Origin: Daedaleopsis sinensis
Taxonomy: Eukaryota; Basidiomycota; Agaricomycetes; Polyporales; Polyporaceae
Length of the DNA: 64,000 nucleotides
NCBI GenBank assembly: GCA_033807695.1
Contig: CM066302.1
Location: 1,116,001-1,180,000 of the forward strand
Direction: 5' to 3'
The notes under the pieces were generated by a model. The model had not been told where the DNA came from. It did not search any database and saw only the letters and a program-made list of their open reading frames with translations. Position 1 is the first letter of the stretch, and each line of letters starts with the position of its first letter. The position numbers and the translations under genes were made by a program. Below are positions 34,022-45,430 of this stretch, piece after piece.

Positions 34022-35907
34022 AGTGCCGCCCAAACGTAGTTACCAAATTGGGTATGATCACAAAACACACGTTGTCTGCACGTTGTTCTCCTTCTTCCGG
34101 CCCATCCGCAGTGCTGCGAGCGCGTTGCAGCTCCGTTTTCCGCTCTCCTCTCTGCAGTGTTTGCATCCGTTCAGGCGATGTTCCCTCCGGCCAACAAAAG
34201 GCGATTACCGCGACATGCTACGTTGAGCGACGAAGACGCCGAGGAGTCTGCTCGATTAACCGAGCTGGGCGTCTACAACCTTCTCCCTTCGGAACATTTT
34301 TGGCAGGAACGTCAACCACATCTAAACCAACATGGATACGGTCTGAGACCGCGCTACTCTCCGGACTGGAAGCCCTCTTGGATTGGCACAAATATGGACC
34401 CGTACTTCTGTGAAGATTCTATCAAGTGTCTGGTAGGTGGCAATTTTATCCCATATTTGATGTTTAGTTCCAGAGCCCATCTCCCTTATTACAGAAACGC
34501 GAGCTCATAGATGCGAGACGTCCTAAGGACAATGTGCTGGTAGCAGTTAAAGCTGTGCGCAAGGACTCGGAAGAAGTTCGAATAGCGCAATTCTTGACAT
34601 TGTTAAACGACACAAATAATCATTGCGTATCAATACTCGAAGTCCTTCCGGATGCCCTTGTTCCACAATGGTGTCTGATGGTCATGCCTTATCTTCATCC
34701 GTGCAACGATCCTTCTTTCTATATGGTATCCGAAGTCGTTGACTTCGTGGACCAGACCCTCGAGGTATGCTCATGAATTTACCATGATTCGTCATTAGAA
34801 TTCTCACATCGTCTCAGGGTCTCGCATTCATGCACAGACACGGCGTCGCTCATCGGTAGGGTTCTCTTTAGGAAGGAGACATGGGATCATGCTCACGTAC
34901 ATCAGTGACATATCCATACCCAACATTATGATGGATGCACAGCAACTCTATCCTGAGGGACATCATCCTATACGACGGAACTTCACCCCAGATTCCCTAT
35001 ATGAAATCACCCCCCTTACACGGACGGAGCACCCCGTACGATATTTCTACATCGACTTCGGGCTCTCTACGCGATTCGCTCCAGGATCGTCATTTCATGT
35101 CGTTGGAAAGGTAGGCCGCGATCGTGATGTTCCCGAACTATCCGCCGACGTCCCGTACGACCCATTCAAAGTCGACATCTTCTCTCTCGGAAACGTCTAC
35201 TCCCACGAGTTCGAACAGGTGAGTTCGCCTGACTTACTGCCGTTTGTTCTCATTTACATGCTCTATCAGAAGTACCATCACACGGAGTTCCTGAGCTCGT
35301 TGATCGCCGATATGAAGCAAGACGAGCCCAGCAAGCGACCTTCTATCCAGGACACCTTCACCCGCTGGAGCGAGATCAAGTCACGCCTAGAACCGCCTAT
35401 GTATCGCACCCGACTTGGCCCCAAGTCTGAGCAAGCTATCGAACGCGTCTTCAACGACACTATCGCGGCCGCGTGGCAGCGCTTCAACGACTTGAAGAGG
35501 ATGGTCAACTAGGGGTCGGATGTATGCTTTTCTATGGATGAGGTGACGTCTCGTTCATTTCTCGCATATATCTAATGTTGACGATGCCAGTAGTACTGCA
35601 GGGATTACAGGAGCTTCTGATATTTGCTGTCGATCTCATCATGTTCTCGTGCTAGATGCTATTAGTGCAGTCGACATTGGAGATTGTATAGGTTTGTGAC
35701 AAACTCCGCTCGTGAACGAAGGCTGCAAATCTCCATGAGCGTTCGTTTCACCGAGAAGCTATCGATGACGTCGTGCGCCCTCGTGATGCAGTCCAGTCGA
35801 GGCTCGAGTGGGACCCGCCGTCAACGGGGATTGACTCTGCGACAGTTGGTACGCCTCACTTCTTCTTTTGAACCGTTCACTGAACGCACAACAGTCTCAT
35901 TGGAAAT
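34022..35907 (+). repeat. Kinase segmental duplication, block 1
   Basis: Similarity to 38042-39905 begins at 'tgccgcccaaacgtagttac' and ends near 'cattgga...tacag' downstream of the gene. It includes promoter, gene and about 400 bp of 3' flank. No inverted or direct repeat is visible at the edges, so the mechanism is unclear. Confidence 0.8.
34178..35512 (+). CDS. Protein kinase-like protein, copy 1 (Agaricomycete-type)
   Basis: Five exons (34178-34432, 34495-34764, 34818-34855, 34906-35218, 35270-35512) join in phase to 372 residues. The N-terminus carries 'YGLRPRYSPDWKPSWIGTN'. Kinase core residues are all present: the ATP lysine in 'VAVKAVRK', the catalytic loop 'HRHGVAHRDISIPNIMMD' with Asp and Asn, and the metal-binding 'YIDFGLS'. 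A distal 'VPELSADVPYDPFKVDIFSL' block corresponds to the APE/DxW region, and 'KRPSIQDTFTRW' to the terminal Arg. It therefore looks catalytically competent. The 38-nt third exon ends inside the HRD arginine codon. The family is widely expanded in mushrooms and its biological role is unknown. The gene sits in a block of about 1.9 kb duplicated at 38042-39905. Confidence 0.85.
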
Positions 35908-35912
35908 AGTAC

Positions 35913-36232
35913 AGGCCGATGTCTGCACCTCGAGCGACTTCAACTCGGAAGCGCAGCGCTTCCAAGTCGCCACGGGCGAGTCGGACGCCGTCTGCGGCCG
36001 TCGCGTCATCAGCTTCGCCGGCGTGAAGAGGAGCAAGACGTACACGTGCAGTTACCACCAACCCGTTTCCGGTGCGAACACGACGACCTTCAGGCACGCC
36101 GCCGAGAACTGGAAGATGTTCTATGGCACGTCCCCCGACCTATCCTCCTTCTCATCCTCCTTTCCGCGGGAGTGGTCGGAGTGGCGTGGTATCGCTAGTC
36201 ATAACAACTGCGTTGCCTCACGAAACACGTAA
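35913..36232 (+). pseudogene. Orphan C-terminal coding fragment next to the duplication edge
   Basis: After an acceptor-like ATAGTACAG at about 35912, a frame with clear G/C-ending codon bias reads 'ADVCTSSDFNSEAQRFQVAT', then 'GRRVISFAGVKRSKTYTCSY' and 'TTFRHAAENWKMFYGTSPDL', to a stop at 36232. No start or upstream exon fits, because everything to the left belongs to the kinase duplication block. It appears to be the 3' part of a gene whose front was replaced. No domain was recognised; the cysteines suggest a secreted protein, but that is a guess. Confidence 0.35.
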
Positions 36233-36508
36233 CAAAAACGTGCTAGGAACAACAGAAACACAACAGTTCTATCAGGTTCATGTACATGCAAGCATCACAA
36301 GGGGATTAAATACACGGTACATTCCGAGTCGGAGAGAGATAAGTGAGGCATGACTAAGATGATGATCATAGACATGGTAGCGAGGAGGCCGCATGACAGT
36401 GGACACTGCCGACAGGTCACAGCGAACGCAGCTGCCAGGATGATCCTGTGCATGCGATGCGACAAGCGGCGAACGCAGATGGGCACTGCGGCGCGCGAAC
36501 TTCGAAGT

Positions 36509-37703
36509 TCATCGGATCGGCAGCTGTACCTGGAAAACGACGCGTCCCTTCTCCATCCAGTCGATCGCATCATCACTGGCTTTCTCGGCGGTCGTCGGGG
36601 CCGTGAAATCACTCGTATGACGAGGAAGCGTCATGTCTGTGCCGCAGAACAGGCTGGTGAGTGCTCCAAAGCGACCCGTATGCGTGCTCTGCTGCTTGAG
36701 GGGCAATATGGGGACCGGAGACGTGCCATGGCATTCGTCACGGTAGCGCACAAGCTTGCGCCCGAAGTCGAGGAGGGTGTTTCTCGTAGCACGCCGGTTC
36801 TCGGCTCTCTGAGCTCGAGCTGGCGTGTCACCAGTGCGAAACACTAGCGGAGGTATGGCCTTATTGGCCAGCAGCGGTTCAGCGCATCCCGTGTGCTCGG
36901 TCGTGTCGTGAGACTGGACGACAGTGTGCGGGCGCTCAGGCTGGAATATGGTGGTCGTGACCTGAGCGTGCTCAGGGAGTTTTGTCGCAACGCCTGGCGC
37001 TCCCGCGACATGGGATTGCGGGGTGGCGGCAGCATTCGGAGGAGCGACAGGAAGGACAAGGTTAGAGATCGGCTCTGTAACGAGTGTCAACTGGTGAACT
37101 GATTGTCGAATCAGTTCAACAGACAAACCTTTGGAGTATATCGCCAGTGCGGGATTGGTGATGTAGCCCATTTTCTCTAACTGGTCCCTTCCCTTAGAGC
37201 TAAGAAGCTGTACGAATCAAGTCGTTCAGGCCAACGGTGCTGATGGACCAGGACCCTGGCGCTCACCGCAATCTTTCCGCGCAGGATGTTGAGGGCGAGT
37301 GTCGTTTGTCCGATTGTGCGTGAAAGGCCCGTGAGCCAGAATCGCAACTCGTCCCACCAATCCCTTATGTTGTAGACATGTGCACGGAGTTCATCTATCG
37401 TCATCTTGTTACTTCAAGGATATGTCGTGGTCAGCAGGAGATGCGCGGTGGTCCGTAGTAGTAGGTGACGTACTTCCACATATCCTTCTGAAATGTCAGC
37501 TCATAATCCCCGTAGTCGATAGTGCCTTCCTGAAGAGCGGTGCGTAGGAGTGACTCCGTCTCGGTCAGAAGAACATCCAAGGTCCGCATTCTAGCCGAAG
37601 GTAGACCTCCAGTCACCAAAGCATACGCAAAAGGGATTAGTAGGAAGGCCGTTCCCAGAATGCCTGCCGCGAATCCGAACATCTCGTAGCCTATGGCAGC
37701 CAT
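36509..37703 (-). CDS. Unknown single-span membrane protein
   Basis: Three exons (37474-37703, 37267-37411, 36509-37207) splice in phase to 357 residues. The start 'MAAIGYEMFGFAAGILGTAF' runs into one long hydrophobic segment ('LLIPFAYALVTGG'). A helical, charged region follows ('LLTETESLLRTALQEG', 'MTIDELRAHVYNIRDWWDEL', 'RTIGQTTLALNILRGKIA'). The C-terminal half is Pro/Thr/Ala-rich and probably disordered. The first acceptor (TTGAAG) was chosen because it alone keeps the frame. I recognise no family. It lies between the two kinase duplication blocks and has no visible damage. Shape alone (anchor, amphipathic helices, flexible tail) suggests a scaffold or receptor-like role, which is unproven. 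Confidence 0.6.
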
Positions 37704-38041
37704 GGCGGGAGCTGCAGCAGGTCGACTTTGTACGTAGAGTGATAGTAGTGTGTCGGTGGCGCGTTGGTGGTGCTGATGGATAGCGTATGCGGGGCGGAGA
37801 GGAGAGGAGAGCAAAGTTAGGGTGATTGAGGGAAGTCCGACATGATGATCCTGCCAGTGAGCCTTACTTATATGACGGCGGAAGCGTGTATATTGCACAG
37901 ACAAACAAGAGAACGCGCTGATACCACGCGACTGGGCTGTGTGAGCCAAGTAGCTGAGTGTGGTATAGCTTGCTAGGTGCAGAAGGCATACACGTTCAAG
38001 ATGTGCGTGCTGATGGACTCCTCGGAGTCACTGTGGGCGTT

Positions 38042-39905
38042 CCATGCCGCCCAAACGTAGTTACCAATTTGGGAATAATCACCAAACACACGTTGCCTAC
38101 ACGTTGTCCTCTTCCTCCGGTCCATCTACACTGGTGAGCGGCAAGCGCGTTGCAACTCCGTTTTTCACTCTCATCTCTGCTCGCATCTGCTCAGGCGATG
38201 TTCACTTCCGCTACCAGATGGCGATTACCGCGACATGCTACGTTGAGCGACGAAGACGCCGAACGGTCCGCTCGATTAACCGAGCTCGGCGTCTATGATC
38301 TTCTCCCTTCCGAACGTTTTTGGCAGGAACGTCAACTACATCTAGACCGACATGGCTACAGTTTGAGACCGCGCTACTCTCCGGACTGGAAGCCCTCTTG
38401 GATTGGCACAAATCTGGATCCATATTACTGTGAAGACTCCATCAACAGTCTGGTAGGTCGCAGTCCCGTCTTCGTGTTGAGTTTCAAAACCTATCTCTTC
38501 TGTCACAGGAACGCGAGCTCATAGATGCGAGATGTCGTAAGGACAATGCGCTGGTAGCAGTTAAAGCTGTGCGCAAGGACTCGGAAGAAGTTCGAATAGC
38601 GCAATTCTTGACATCGTTGAACGACACAAAGAACCATTGCGTATCAATACTCGAAGTCCTTCCGGATGCCCTTGTTCCACAATGGTGTCTGATGGTCATG
38701 CCTTATCTTCATCCGTGCAACGATCCTTCTTTCTATATGGTATCCGAAGTCGTTGACTTCGTGGACCAGACCCTCGAGGTATGCTCATAAACCTGACATT
38801 ATTTATCACTGGGATTCTCACATCGTCTCAGGGTCTCGCATTCATGCACAGACACGGTGTCGCTCATCGGTAGGGTTCTCTTTAGGAAGGAGACATGGGA
38901 TCATGCTCACGTACATCAGCGACATATCCATACCCAACATTATGATGGATGCACAGCAACTCTATCCTGAGGGACATCATCCTATACGACGCAACTTCAC
39001 CCCAGATGCCCTATATGAAATCACCCCCCTTACACGGACGGAGCACCCTGTACGATATTTCTACATCGACTTCGGGCTCTCTACGCGATTCGCTCCAGGC
39101 TCGCCACTACATGTCGTTGGAAAAGTAGGCCGCGATCGTGACGTTCCCGAACTATCCGCCGACGTCCCGTACGACCCATTCAAAGTCGACATCTTCTCTC
39201 TCGGAAACATGTACTCCCAAGAGTTTGAACAGGTGTGATCGCCTCTCATACTGCGTTCGTGCTCACTTACATGCTCTATCAGAAGTACCATCACACGGAG
39301 TTCCTGAGCTCGTTGATCGCCGATATGAAGCAAGACGAGCCCGGCAAGCGACCTTCTATCCAGGACGCCATCGCCCGCTGGAGCGAGATCAAGTCCCGGA
39401 TGGAACCGCCTATGTATCGCACCCGACTTGGCCCCAAGTCTGAGCAAGCCATTGAACGCGTCTTCAACGACACTGTCGCGGCCGCGTGGCAGCGCTTCAA
39501 CGACTTGAAGAGGATGGTCAACTAGTGGTCTGATGTATGCTGTTCAAGGATGAGGTGACATCTCGTTCATTTCTCACAGATATGTAATGTTGACGATGCC
39601 AGTACTACAGGGTTTACAGGAGCTTCCGATATTTGCTGTCGATCGTGTCATGTTTTCGTGCTATTCAAGACTAAACGAGCGGAATGGCTCACTTGCTGTC
39701 GATGCTATTAGTGCAATCAACATTTGAGGATATATAGGTTTGTGATTGTTGCACCGAAAAGCCATCGATGACATCTCGCACCCTCGTGATGCAGTCGAGT
39801 CGATGCACCAGATAATTAAGGCTCGAGTGCCACCCGACGGGACTTGATGCGACAGCTGGTACGCCCCATTTCGTTCACTGAACACACGACAACCTCATTG
39901 GACTG
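38042..39905 (+). repeat. Kinase segmental duplication, block 2
   Basis: This is the second copy of the block at 34022-35907, with scattered substitutions and short indels (for example about 60 bp missing in the 3' flank). The right edge abuts the NmrA-like pseudogene. Confidence 0.8.
38198..39525 (+). CDS. Protein kinase-like protein, copy 2
   Basis: This is a recent duplicate of the kinase at 34178-35512 with the same five-exon layout (38198-38452, 38509-38778, 38832-38869, 38920-39232, 39283-39525) and the same 372-residue length. All catalytic residues are kept ('VAVK', 'HRD...N', 'DFG'). Differences concentrate in the first exon ('MFTSATRWRLPRHATLSDED') and introns; the third to fifth exons are almost unchanged, which suggests purifying selection or very recent copying. 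The exon-4 donor is GTGTGA, weaker than GTGAGT in copy 1. Intact by sequence. Confidence 0.85.
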
Positions 39906-40917
39906 ATACAGACTCGCAAATCCTTGGCATACTGATCCTTGACCGCGCCCGAGAGTCGCAGGGATTCCTTCAGGGTATCCTCAAACGGCTTCAGCTCTCT
40001 CCCCAACACCGTACGAAGAAGTGGATCGACGACCTCGCCCCTCGCCCCTCGCGAGCGCCTTGCCATTGGTCGCCCACTGCCGTAGCAATTCCTTGTTTCC
40101 GCGAGGTCCAGGCTTTCCTACGTTCGCGTTGACATAGTCGTCCTCCGAGCCCACTACAAGCGTGACATTGCGTCCGGAAAGGGCAGCAATCATCTCTGCG
40201 ATCTCCTTGAGCGTGATAGCATGCGAGCCGGTGAGGAGCAGCGTCTCGTTCTCGTATCCGTCTTGCACTGGTACGAACGCGAAACATACCTCGACCATGA
40301 TCCTCACAGTGCCTTCGCCGAGATCCTCCCTGGACACCTACGCGATCGCGCCGTCACTGTGTGGGATGACCACCTCGTCGCTCTCCTCCGCCGGGGTCCA
40401 GAACCCGAGAAACAGCGAGAAGCTCTCACTGTATATGCCCTCCCGCAGGATGGTTCACGTGAGCCCGCTCTCCCTCAGATACCGCTCCGTGTGGATGTGG
40501 GCTTGCATGACTTCTGCGACGCTGTCGGCGGCGAGCGTGAGCGAAGTGTAGTAGACGTGCTTGATGCCGGCGCGCTTCGCAGTGTCGATCGCGTTCTTGT
40601 GGTGCGCGGTGGGCAGTTCGTGCGCGATGGAGGGGTAGGAGATGATGAGGAGCTTGTCGGCGCCCGCGAAGGCAGCGTCGAGGGAGGCGGGGTCGCTGTA
40701 GTCGCCGCGGCGGATCTCGACGCCCGACTCTTTGATCGCGGCGGATGCGCCAGCTGGGTTGAAGAGAGATACTATGATGTCGGACGCTAACAAAGATGTT
40801 ATACAGTATCCAGAACTGCTGGGGGTTTAAAATCTCACCTGGCACAAGCTTGACAAGATATTTGAACACTTCGGACCCGAGGCCTCTAGTTGTTCCAGTC
40901 ACGATGTACTTCGTCAT
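39875..40917 (-). pseudogene. NmrA-like family NAD(P)-binding protein, inactivated
   Basis: The protein would be an NmrA-like/atypical SDR. It starts 'MTKYIVTGTTRGLGSEVFKY', has an intron at about 40795-40844, then 'DKLLIISYPSIAHELPTAHH' and 'AIDTAKRAGIKHVYYTSLTL', all typical of the family. Three lesions break it. A TGA at about 40447 replaces the expected Trp in the 'GLT-W-TILREGIY' motif. A TAG at about 40339 stands before 'VSREDLGEG', where the family usually has Tyr. A tandem repeat of a 7-bp unit (gcgaggg type, about 40040-40058) shifts the frame before 'VVDPLLRTVLGRELKPFEDT'. Each lesion is small, so decay is recent. The right edge of kinase block 2 ends at its 3' end. Confidence 0.85.
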
Positions 40918-41757
40918 GTTGCGATTGCGCAGAGACAGGGAGGTTGTCGGACCCTGGGAGATGGTTGCAGTCGTTCCCCCTGCCTACAATCTTCGTTTTA
41001 TAATGTCTGCGAACAGTGTGAATCGTCCTGTGTATAATATGATTTGGCATGATCAGCCAGCGCTAGCATCGTCGGCACCAGTCAGCATCGGATTTCCGAG
41101 GCGTCGGAGGCTTCGGAGTTTCTGAGTTGTCGGTGAGTAGGTGTGTGAGCGGAAGGGATTGGACGAGGACATACTACTGACAATCCCGGTGACCCCATGG
41201 AGGTTTCCAAGCAGCACAGTTACGGCGTTCCTGTTGGCAACTTCTTAGTAAGTATTGACATCTCGGATACTTGCACTGTCAAACTTCCGCGACGACCGTG
41301 CATCGAAACAGGCCGCATCGCTGCATCTTGCCCGAGCACACGTCTTGTACTCGAGCACGATGTCGCTGCAGACGCTATGGCAATTTGGAGCGGCTTCCGA
41401 CACAGTGCAAGTACGGTGAGCCCGCACTCGTCTCCTGACGGCTGCCACGGCTCATGCGCATGCGTCTTGTAGCGCGTGGGACCTCCTCGACGTTCTCTTC
41501 ATGACGTAGCCTATGACCTTACTGGCGTGTAGGGTGTTCCGCGACAAAACGACGGTGGTTCGGTGACGAGTTAAAGCAGTATATAACTTTCAGTTTGCGC
41601 AACTGAGTGGCCTTAAATAGCCAACAGCACGAGAGCACGAAGAGCAGATATCGAGAGCAACTCCTACAAGTCCTATCGTATTGTCAGCATAAGAAGAAGA
41701 GAGGATCAGCGACATAAATATCACCTAATCATCACAATATGAAGCGACCGGTGGCTG
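40918..41757. other. Intergenic region between convergent neighbours
   Basis: Short open frames only. The left part is the upstream region of the NmrA-like pseudogene and the right part is 3' flank of the minus-strand kinase. No repeat or gene recognised. Confidence 0.5.
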
Positions 41758-43083
41758 CTATGCCACCATCTTCTTCAAGCTGGTAAACCCCTTCCATGCG
41801 GCTGCAACTGTATCATTGATAGCACGTTCGATAGGCTGCTCTGACTTCGCGCTGAGTCGCCAGCGGTACGTCGCAGGATTCATGCTCGATTTCGATTGCT
41901 GCCAGCGCGCAATGGCGTCCTGAACTGATGGTCGCGTACACGGATCGACATGCTTCATCTCCGCGACCAACGAGCCAAGGAAGTCCATGTCGTGGTATTT
42001 CTAGACAACGCATTAGCATATCAAGACACTCGCCGACGATCGGACCCACCTGCTCGAATTCCTTGTCGTAGACATTCCCCAGGGAGAATACGTCGACCTT
42101 GTAGGCATCGTATGGCACGTCGGCGGATAGTTCTGGAACCTCGATGTCCCGCCCGATGTCTCCGACGACGAGCGAGGATGATCCCGGAGCGAAGCGTGTG
42201 GAGAGTCCGAAGTCGATGAAGAAGTACCGCACGGGATGCTCTGTGCGCGTCAGGCCAGTGATTCTGTGCACGCCATCTGGCGTATAATTTCGTCGAACCG
42301 GGTGGTGTCCATCCGGATAGAGCGGTTGTGCATCCATCATGATATTTGGACTGGATATGTCGCTGTAGGCGTATGTGAGAAAGGGACTCGTCTCTCTGTG
42401 GAGGCGCGTACCGATGCGCAATGCGATTTCTATGCAAGAATGCAAGACCCTGGAATTGCGCTGGTATAAAGACGGTCGTCATAGATTGCGAAAGGGCACG
42501 CACCTCTAATGTCTGATCCACGAAGTCGATGACCTCGCCTGCCATATAGAAGGGGGGGTCGTTGAAGGGCCGAAGATAAGGCATGACAATGAAAGACCGC
42601 TCCGAGTCGAAAGCATCCGGGAGAACATCGTAAATCGGCACGCAGTGGTTCTGAATGTCAGGCAGCGACGTAAGGAATTGAGCGATTTGTATCTCTTGTG
42701 TGTTTTTCTCGACAATTTTAATGGCCACCAGGGCGTCATCTTTGCGACGCCTTGCGTCCAAAACTATGTCCTTCTATGGAGGAGTTAGAAAGACCCTGAT
42801 GGTTTAAATACGTGGTGTGTCGAGATGCAACGCCTACATTGGCTGTGATCGCATCCTCGCAGAAATTCGGATCCAAGTTCGTCCCTAACCAAGAGGGCAC
42901 CCAGCCGGGTGAGTATCGAGGTCTCAAGAGGTAACCATGTCGTTCAAGGTGTGGTTGACAATTCTGCCAGTAGCGTTCCGAAGTGATTAGATCGTAGACG
43001 CCCATCTGGGTAGACCGAGCATAGCGTTCGACTTCTTCGTCCCTCAATCGGGGCAAACGCTTCTGGTTGACGGATGGAAACAT
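41758..43083 (-). CDS. Protein kinase-like protein, copy 3 (divergent paralogue)
   Basis: Five exons in the same positions as the other two kinases (42838-43083, 42504-42773, 42412-42449, 42050-42362, 41758-42000) join in phase to 369 residues. The catalytic set is complete: 'VAIKIVEKN', 'HRNRIAHRDISSPNIMMD', 'FFIDFGLSTRF'. The third exon is again 38 nt and splits the HRD arginine codon. Protein identity to copies 1 and 2 is clearly lower than between those two, and flanking DNA is unrelated, so this is an older duplication. It lies on the opposite strand. No lesion is visible. Confidence 0.85.
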
Positions 43084-44041
43084 CGCCTGAGCGCAGAAGA
43101 GAGAGCGGAGAATACAGCTGAACACGCGCTCACGACGCGGTTGGGCCAAAGCACACAACAAAAACGTGGGCGCAACGTGTTCTTGGGTGCTCCTCCACAT
43201 ATGGTAAGTACGTTCGAGCGGAGCGGGACGCTCAGAGTCATGGGCGCACGATGGCCGAGTCTCGGACAGTCTCCCAGCTGGCATACGTACACCATCCGGC
43301 CAGAAAGTCGACCACATAGCCAGAACCAGGCCTCGCGTATGGGGTACTGCCCTCGAATCGATTCCGCTCGTGTATCAAAATGAGGGCATCGCTCACTACC
43401 AGCCTGGTAGATCATCTAGGCGTCTACTAGTACTACTACCTGTAACGTAATACTGGATTTACCCTCCTCCACTGCACGATGCAGTCAGCGGCCCTCATGG
43501 CTAAGTTCTCACTACTGGTCCTTGTAATGTCGAGCACCACAAGAGGACATCCCACGCAGACTCCCCTCCCACCTTCCAACCGTGTCAGTCATACCCTCAT
43601 CCCATACTGTTGATTCTCCCTGGCCGCCCAGAGCTAGCATTCTATTATGACACTGTCCGGGTATGAGATGTTCGGCTTCGTGGCGAGCATCGTCAGGTAA
43701 GGAGTCGTGATGCAGAGTCACCTTCAGCTCAGCAAGAATCAGGAGCACGGAGAAGTGTCTGACTATAGCTGATAGAGGAGTTTAAGGATGAGGCCTAGGA
43801 TGAGGCCTGAGGACCATTGCCAAACACAACAGACGTTTCCTGATGACGCGTTATGAGTGGCACGACGCGTCGCACGGTGGGTCACCGTCACCTGACCAAT
43901 ACACGCTCGGTCAACTTGAAGTAGTCGGACCTCGGTACGCCAGGGTACGCCCCGGTTGTGGGCTGTAGCCATGTCACGAATGTTATCATACATAAATGTT
44001 AAAATAGTCAGATAAAGTCCTGCTTCGCGTCTGACACCGTG
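43084..44041. other. Intergenic region and 3' part of the C/D duplication
   Basis: The left part should contain the promoter of kinase copy 3. From about 43691 the sequence matches 32349 onward ('caggtaaggagtcgtgat...'), with a short internal duplication ('aggatgaggcct' twice at about 43786-43810). No gene is seen. Confidence 0.6.
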
Positions 44042-45430
44042 TCAGACGGTCTGTTCGCCATACTCGCGCGGATGTTCATCCACCTTAGCATGGTCTCTAG
44101 TCCATACGTCCGCACTCGGGTCGAGCTCATTCGACCGGCCCATTGTGATGGAGAACGACTGCATCGGATGGTTGTTTAACCCGCGCTGCGTGAGGCCAGA
44201 CGTAGACGGTGCACCGGAAGCGGCCGCCCTGGGTAGAGTGCCGCTCGTATCCTCCTGCGAGTCACCATTCCGCCTGAGGCCGACGCGGACAGTGATAAGC
44301 GTGAAGGTGATCCCGACAATGACGGGGCCGCACCCGGTCCCAATGGCTTCCAGCCAGGATCCGGCCAGGTAGACCGATATGTAGATGATGACGCAGGTTC
44401 TAATAGTAATCGAGTGAGGACAGGCAGCTGCGGGACTCAGAGACAGTGACGTACGTCCATAATGCAGCGCTCTCTACAAAGATTGCGATGACTTGCTGGA
44501 GAGGAAGACATGACATGAGCGGGCGCTAGGTTAGACCTTATATAAAAGGTGCGGACGTACCAAGAGACTCCTGCCGCGTGCGACATTGAGGCCGGATGTC
44601 TTAAGTAGCCTAGTAGACTTCCATACCCGCCATGCTATAACCACTGCGTCCCTATCAACCTAGGTCGCGCGGGATCCAGAATCATTTTCAACTTACCAGT
44701 GCTATACACGTTATTACTAGATGTTAGGGCGCGTGAGTATACAGAATCTAGCGAGAACATCGCGGATTTGACCCACCAGACAGTCAACGTGCAAGTTGCT
44801 GTGATCCAGGGACTAAGCAACTTGGTGAATACACCGCCTTGCGGGTTCAGAGATTGGTAAACCATGCCGCTGCCGCTGACTAGAGTCGTGATTAGTCAGC
44901 ATGAAAACCATGTCACCAGACGCGTTAGAGATCAAGAGCTCACTCAGGACACCAATGACGGTGAATATTGGGAGGATAGAGATCCTCAACGAACGTTGCC
45001 ATGTAATCCAGACCCGATATGCCTAGTGGACTATGTAGTCAGCAACCCGGGTTCATGCCTTGCGAGCCGAAAAAGAGCATCCTAACCAGCACGAGATCTG
45101 CAAGGAACATGTTGAGGAAGAGGAGCGAAAGCCTCCCGATTTGCGCTCTATCTTGCAGGTTCGTGAGGAATAGTGCCGCAGCCTGGCCGTTGCCATACGT
45201 GAGCACGCAAACAACTACCCTGCGTGCCGAGAGGACAAGATGCTAAGGGAAAAGTGAATCGACCGTTAGTAAGGACTCGTCAGGAGGCCTGCTACACTTA
45301 CTGCGGTGACGGTAACTAGGTAGACGACGTTGACTATGGCCAGTGGCTCTGAGCGTAGTCTCCAGAGTACCGAAGACCACAGTCTCAGCGCCGATGGTCG
45401 AGGCGCATGAGTGATGGTACGAGGAGTGCG
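43691..45430. repeat. Membrane-protein segmental duplication, copy 2
   Basis: This matches 32349-34021 in the same orientation with scattered substitutions. Copy 1 is shortened by the kinase block at 34021 and by internal deletions, while this copy runs on into an intact first exon. The left boundary, 'aggtaaggagtcgtgatg', is shared. Confidence 0.8.

Noticed and set aside
41197..41472. 91-codon plus-strand frame upstream of the dead NmrA-like gene
   Set aside because: It has no domain, splice pattern or codon bias.
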